NCBI GenBank assembly: GCA_035307785.1 | Contig: DATGHS010000231.1 | Location: 1-8,841 of the forward strand | Direction: 5' to 3' | DNA from: DATGHS01 sp035307785 | GTDB taxonomy: Bacteria > Planctomycetota > Planctomycetia > Gemmatales > Gemmataceae | DNA length: 8,841 bases | Notes under the pieces: model-generated | What the model saw: the letters and a program-made list of their open reading frames with translations, nothing else | Told to the model about the DNA's origin: nothing | Databases searched by the model: none | Part shown: one piece after another, positions 6,125 to 8,841 of the stretch | How positions within the stretch are numbered: position 1 is the first letter of the stretch | Layout of the letters: every line of letters starts with the position of its first letter | Translations under genes and position numbers: made by a program

Positions 6125-6430
6125 ATGCTTCATTTTTCTTGCGACCTGTGCGGAAAGGAACTCCAGCCTCACGACGATCGGCGGTATGTGGTAAAAATCG
6201 AAGTGTATGCCGCCAGCGACCCGCACGAAATCACGGAGGACGATTTGGATGACGATCACCTGGAATCGTTAAGCGACCTGCTCCAGCAAATCGAAGAGAA
6301 CGGCGGCGACGATGAACTCGCCCCCGTGTACAAGCAAATCCGCTACGACTTGTGCCCCGATTGCCACAAGAAGTTTGTCCGCGACCCGCTGAACAAAGAA
6401 GCGCACAAGTTCGATTTCAGCGAGAATTAG
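6125..6430 (+). CDS. Small acidic protein with paired CxxC motifs (putative zinc ribbon)
   Basis: A 101-residue protein without signal peptide or membrane segment, so probably cytoplasmic. CDLC (residues 6-9) near the N-terminus and CPDC (77-80) near the C-terminus could together bind one zinc ion. Between them are a strand-like YVVKIEVYAA segment (21-30) and a very acidic helix-prone stretch (about 36-65, rich in D and E). The 67 residues between the Cys pairs are more than in a simple zinc ribbon. I recall similar short proteins in other planctomycetes but no known function. AAAGGA (6111-6116), 8 nt before the ATG, supports the start. The stop at 6428-6430 is followed by a 28-bp inverted repeat, suggesting a single-gene transcript. 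Confidence 0.85.
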   Translation: MLHFSCDLCGKELQPHDDRRYVVKIEVYAASDPHEITEDDLDDDHLESLSDLLQQIEENGGDDELAPVYKQIRYDLCPDCHKKFVRDPLNKEAHKFDFSEN

Positions 6431-6442
6431 AAGCGATTCACC

Positions 6443-6510
6443 GCAAAGGCGCAAAGAGCGCAAAGAAGAAAATTTATATATATTCTTCTTTGCGCTCTTT
6501 GCGCCTTTGC
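6443..6510. repeat. 28-bp perfect inverted repeat with 12-nt AT loop
   Basis: The arms 6443-6470 and 6483-6510 are exact reverse complements. The spacer 6471-6482 reads AATTTATATATA. Within each arm the unit GCAAAG repeats three times (GCAAAGGC, GCAAAGAGC, GCAAAGAAG), a motif I recall from dispersed intergenic repeats in many bacteria. It begins 12 bp after the stop codon of the CxxC protein gene and ends 26 bp before the glycoside hydrolase start. No immediate T-run follows, so it is not a standard intrinsic terminator. Confidence 0.92.
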
Positions 6511-6536
6511 TGTTAACGTCTTTTGGATCTCGCACC

Positions 6537-8753
6537 ATGAAGCGCCTCACCCTTCTCGCACTTTTCGTTTTTGTCTCTCCGCTCCTTGCCGATGGCCCAT
6601 TGCAAACCCGCTGGGCCAAAGATGTCTGCGCCGACAAAGTTCACGCAGAATACCCTCGGCCCCAGATGGTGCGGGAGAAGTGGCAGAACCTCAACGGCCA
6701 GTGGGACTTCGCCGTCAGCGCCGAGAAGCCGAACACCTGGTCGCAGAAGATCCTGGTGCCGTTTCCGGTGGAAGCATCGCTTTCCGGCATCGGCAAGATG
6801 GTGGATGGCCCGGTCTGGTATCGCCGCACGTTTTCGATTCCGAAAGACTGGAAAGATCGCACGCTGCTACACTTCGGCGCCGTGAATTGGGAATCGGAAG
6901 TCTGGCTCAACGGCAAAAAGCTGGGCGAGCATAAGGGCGGCTACGATGGCTTCAGCTTCGACATCACCGATGCGCTGAAAGACGGCGAAAATGAGCTGAT
7001 CGTCCGTGCCGTGAACCCCGCGGATAAGGGCACGCAACCGCGTGGCAAGCAGGTGAAGAAACCGGGCGGCATCTTCTACACGCCCAGCACGGGAATCTGG
7101 CAAACGGTGTGGCTGGAGCCCACTCCGTATTGGGGTATCAAGTCCGTGCGCTGCACGCCAGATGTCGACAAGGGAGAGGTCGAGATCACTGTTGAAGTCC
7201 ACGATCCGCGCCCTTCCATCTGGGCGGCGGTATTGGTTGGAAGTGGCGAAGCAACGAGGGCAACCGGCGAGACGGAGCAGACCGGCCACGCCTACCGCTT
7301 GAAAATCCCCAATCCGCATCTGTGGACGCCTGATGACCCTTACCTTTATCGGGTTAGTGTGCGGTTAATCAAAGATCTTGTCGGCGGCGCACAGGAATAT
7401 GGTGACAAAGCGACCGCCTATTTCGCCATGCGCAAGATCAGCGTAGGAAAGGATGAGCGGGGCGTGACGCGGCTGATGCTCAACAACAAGCCTTATTTCC
7501 AGGTCGGCCCGCTCGATCAAGGCTTCTGGCCCGACGGTATCTATACCGCTCCCACTGACGAAGCGTTGAAGTACGATATCGAGATGACGAAGAAGCTCGG
7601 CTTTAACATGATCCGCAAGCACGTGAAGGTCGAGCCAGAGCGCTGGTATTACTGGGCCGACAAGCTCGGCATCCTGGTCTGGCAAGACATGCCCAGCGGC
7701 GACCGCTCCATCCAGCCGAACCAGCCGGATATCGTCCGCTCGCCGGAATCGGCCAAGGAATACGAGACCGAACTCAAGGCCATGATCGACGGCCTGCGTA
7801 ATCATCCCAGCATTGTCATGTGGGTGGTTTTCAACGAAGGCTGGGGCCAATTCGACACCAAGCGCATCACCGAATGGACGAAGAAATACGATCCGACGCG
7901 GCTCGTGAACTGCGCGAGCGGCTGGGCCGACCGTGGCGTGGGCGACGTGCACGACATTCACGTCTACCCCGGCCCCGGTTCACCGAAGCCAGAGCCGAAT
8001 CGCGCGGCGGTGCTCGGCGAATTCGGCGGCCTTGGCCTGGCCACGCCGGGCCACATGTGGACGGACAAATCGTGGGGTTACCAGGGCACCCGCGATTCCG
8101 CCGATTTGACGCGCAAATACGAAATCTTGCTGAAAAAGGTTTACGATCTCAAGGAAAAGCCCGGCCTCTGCGCGGCGGTGTACACGCAAACCACTGACGT
8201 GGAGACCGAAGCCAACGGGCTGATGACGTATGACCGGGCGGTGCTCAAGGTTGATCTCGACCGCGTGGCTGCCGCCAACCGAGGCGATTTCAGTAAGCTG
8301 CCCAAGGTTTCCACGCTCGTCGGCACCGCGCAAGACAAGGCATATATCTGGCGCTACACCACCACGAAGCCGGGGGTTGATTGGCTCAAGCCGGAGTTCG
8401 ACGGCAAATCATGGAAAGAGGGCGAGGCCGGCTTCGGCACCAAGGGCACGCCGGGCGCCATTGTGCGCACCGAATGGAAGACCGACGACATCTGGATTCG
8501 CCGGGAGTTTACTCTCCGCGACCAGAAGTTCGATAACGTTTATCTCAACATGCATCACGACGAGGACGCGGAAGTCTACATCAACGGCGTGTTGGCCGCG
8601 AAAGTAAAGGGGTTCATCACCGACTATGAGCTCGAAGCGATTCGCGCGGAAGCGCTTGCGGTAATGAAGCCGGGGAAGAACGTGATCGCGATTCATTGCC
8701 ACCAGACCACGGGCGGGCAGTACATTGACGCGGGATTGGTGGAGGTGAAATGA
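6537..8753 (+). CDS. Secreted family 2 glycoside hydrolase (beta-galactosidase/glucuronidase-like)
   Basis: A 738-residue retaining glycosidase of family GH2, predicted to be secreted by a signal peptide (MKRLTLLALFVFVSPLLA, cleavage near 18-19). Domain order: N-terminal sugar-binding jelly roll (about 40-195, with LNGQWDFAV, WYRRTF, WESEVWLNGKKLGEHKGGYDGFSFDIT), Ig-like sandwich (about 196-300), TIM barrel (about 301-585) and a further C-terminal beta-sandwich (about 600-738, with WIRREF and EVYINGVLAAK). In the barrel, Glu434 of VFNEGWG is the likely acid/base and Glu495 of LGEFGG the likely nucleophile. IRKHVKVEP..YYWADKLGILVWQDMPSGD (359-389) is typical of the GH2 barrel. The substrate cannot be fixed from sequence. 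An upstream TTG at 6507 lies in the palindrome arm; the ATG at 6537 gives a clean signal peptide. The Shine-Dalgarno is weak (TTGGAT near 6523). Confidence 0.93.
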   Translation: MKRLTLLALFVFVSPLLADGPLQTRWAKDVCADKVHAEYPRPQMVREKWQNLNGQWDFAVSAEKPNTWSQKILVPFPVEASLSGIGKMVDGPVWYRRTFSIPKDWKDRTLLHFGAVNWESEVWLNGKKLGEHKGGYDGFSFDITDALKDGENELIVRAVNPADKGTQPRGKQVKKPGGIFYTPSTGIWQTVWLEPTPYWGIKSVRCTPDVDKGEVEITVEVHDPRPSIWAAVLVGSGEATRATGETEQTGHAYRLKIPNPHLWTPDDPYLYRVSVRLIKDLVGGAQEYGDKATAYFAMRKISVGKDERGVTRLMLNNKPYFQVGPLDQGFWPDGIYTAPTDEALKYDIEMTKKLGFNMIRKHVKVEPERWYYWADKLGILVWQDMPSGDRSIQPNQPDIVRSPESAKEYETELKAMIDGLRNHPSIVMWVVFNEGWGQFDTKRITEWTKKYDPTRLVNCASGWADRGVGDVHDIHVYPGPGSPKPEPNRAAVLGEFGGLGLATPGHMWTDKSWGYQGTRDSADLTRKYEILLKKVYDLKEKPGLCAAVYTQTTDVETEANGLMTYDRAVLKVDLDRVAAANRGDFSKLPKVSTLVGTAQDKAYIWRYTTTKPGVDWLKPEFDGKSWKEGEAGFGTKGTPGAIVRTEWKTDDIWIRREFTLRDQKFDNVYLNMHHDEDAEVYINGVLAAKVKGFITDYELEAIRAEALAVMKPGKNVIAIHCHQTTGGQYIDAGLVEVK

Positions 8754-8755
8754 AG

Positions 8756-8784
8756 CGCCCAGGGACTTCCGTCCCTGGGCTTTC
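8756..8784. repeat. REP-like palindrome, copy 2
   Basis: Perfect 10-bp arms GCCCAGGGAC (8757-8766) and GTCCCTGGGC (8771-8780) flank the loop TTCC. It matches the copy at 3797-3825 at 28 of 29 bases, with the only difference in the loop (G to T). It lies 3 bp after the stop codon of the glycoside hydrolase gene, ahead of a possible convergent gene end at 8788. TTTC follows, which is not a real U-tract. Confidence 0.87.
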
Positions 8785-8787
8785 GAG

Positions 8788-8841
8788 TCAATTCACACTG
8801 AAATCAGGCGGAAACTTACGCGGCTCGGCCGTCAGCGTTTC
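8788..8841 (-). CDS. Possible 3' end of a convergent gene (last 17 codons)
   Basis: On the minus strand an open frame enters from the right edge and ends at TGA (8788-8790), giving the C-terminal residues ETLTAEPRKFPPDFSVN. The other two minus-strand frames are stopped within the same 54 bases. If real, the palindrome at 8756-8784 would sit between two convergent genes. The stretch is too short to name a family or to prove coding. Confidence 0.35.
   Translation of the reverse strand, partial: ETLTAEPRKFPPDFSVN

Noticed and set aside
6507..6536. TTG start for the glycoside hydrolase, 10 codons upstream
   Set aside because: It lies inside the arm of the inverted repeat and would spoil the signal peptide that begins at the ATG at 6537.
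7365..7961. Minus-strand 198-codon open frame inside the glycoside hydrolase
   Set aside because: Shadow of a strongly supported gene with catalytic motifs; no domain signal of its own.
1279..8784. CRISPR array or insertion sequence as origin of the repeats
   Set aside because: The repeats are palindromic, scattered and of different families, without regular spacers; no transposase or Cas gene is present in the window.

Overview
The window looks like chromosome from a planctomycete (Planctomycetota, probably order Pirellulales). The evidence is protein families I associate with that phylum: a DUF1559 protein with a type IV pilin-like N-terminus and a C-terminal FGDGSVR motif, a BBP7-type outer-membrane barrel, and a Cys-rich exported protein with an AEECW..CCC motif. 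Short GC-rich palindromic repeats between the genes also fit. The genus cannot be told from the sequence. I see no rRNA, tRNA, CRISPR array, transposase or phage gene.

Layout: the left two thirds (1-5831) is read from the minus strand. In transcription order from right to left it holds a large double-module ABC-2 permease (3831-5831), a BBP7-like outer-membrane protein (2472-3707), a small Cys-rich exported protein (1552-2202), a DUF1559 pseudopilin-like protein (327-1226) and, 19 bp further on, a HEAT-repeat lipoprotein that runs off the left edge (1-307). A divergent intergenic region (5832-6124) separates these from two plus-strand genes: a 101-aa protein with paired CxxC motifs (6125-6430) and a secreted family 2 glycoside hydrolase (6537-8753). 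The last 54 bases may be the 3' end of a convergent minus-strand gene.

Functionally this is a cell-envelope and export neighbourhood: five of the six functionally assignable proteins carry an export signal, a lipobox, a prepilin motif or many membrane segments. Only the DUF1559/HEAT pair looks like a tight operon. The others are spaced by 100-330 bp and are probably separate transcription units.

The most unusual content is between the genes. Five stop codons are followed, 3-19 bp downstream, by a perfect or near-perfect inverted repeat, none with a clear U-tract. Three of these are long (arms of 26, 23 and 28 bp), unrelated in sequence, and each has exactly 12 nt between the arms. One sits inside a larger 163-bp palindromic unit with 15-bp perfect terminal inverted repeats. 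The other two are near-identical copies of a 10-bp-arm palindrome. A further composite palindrome lies in the leader of the DUF1559 gene. These suggest several families of dispersed palindromic elements placed at gene ends, possibly acting as terminators or 3'-end stabilisers.
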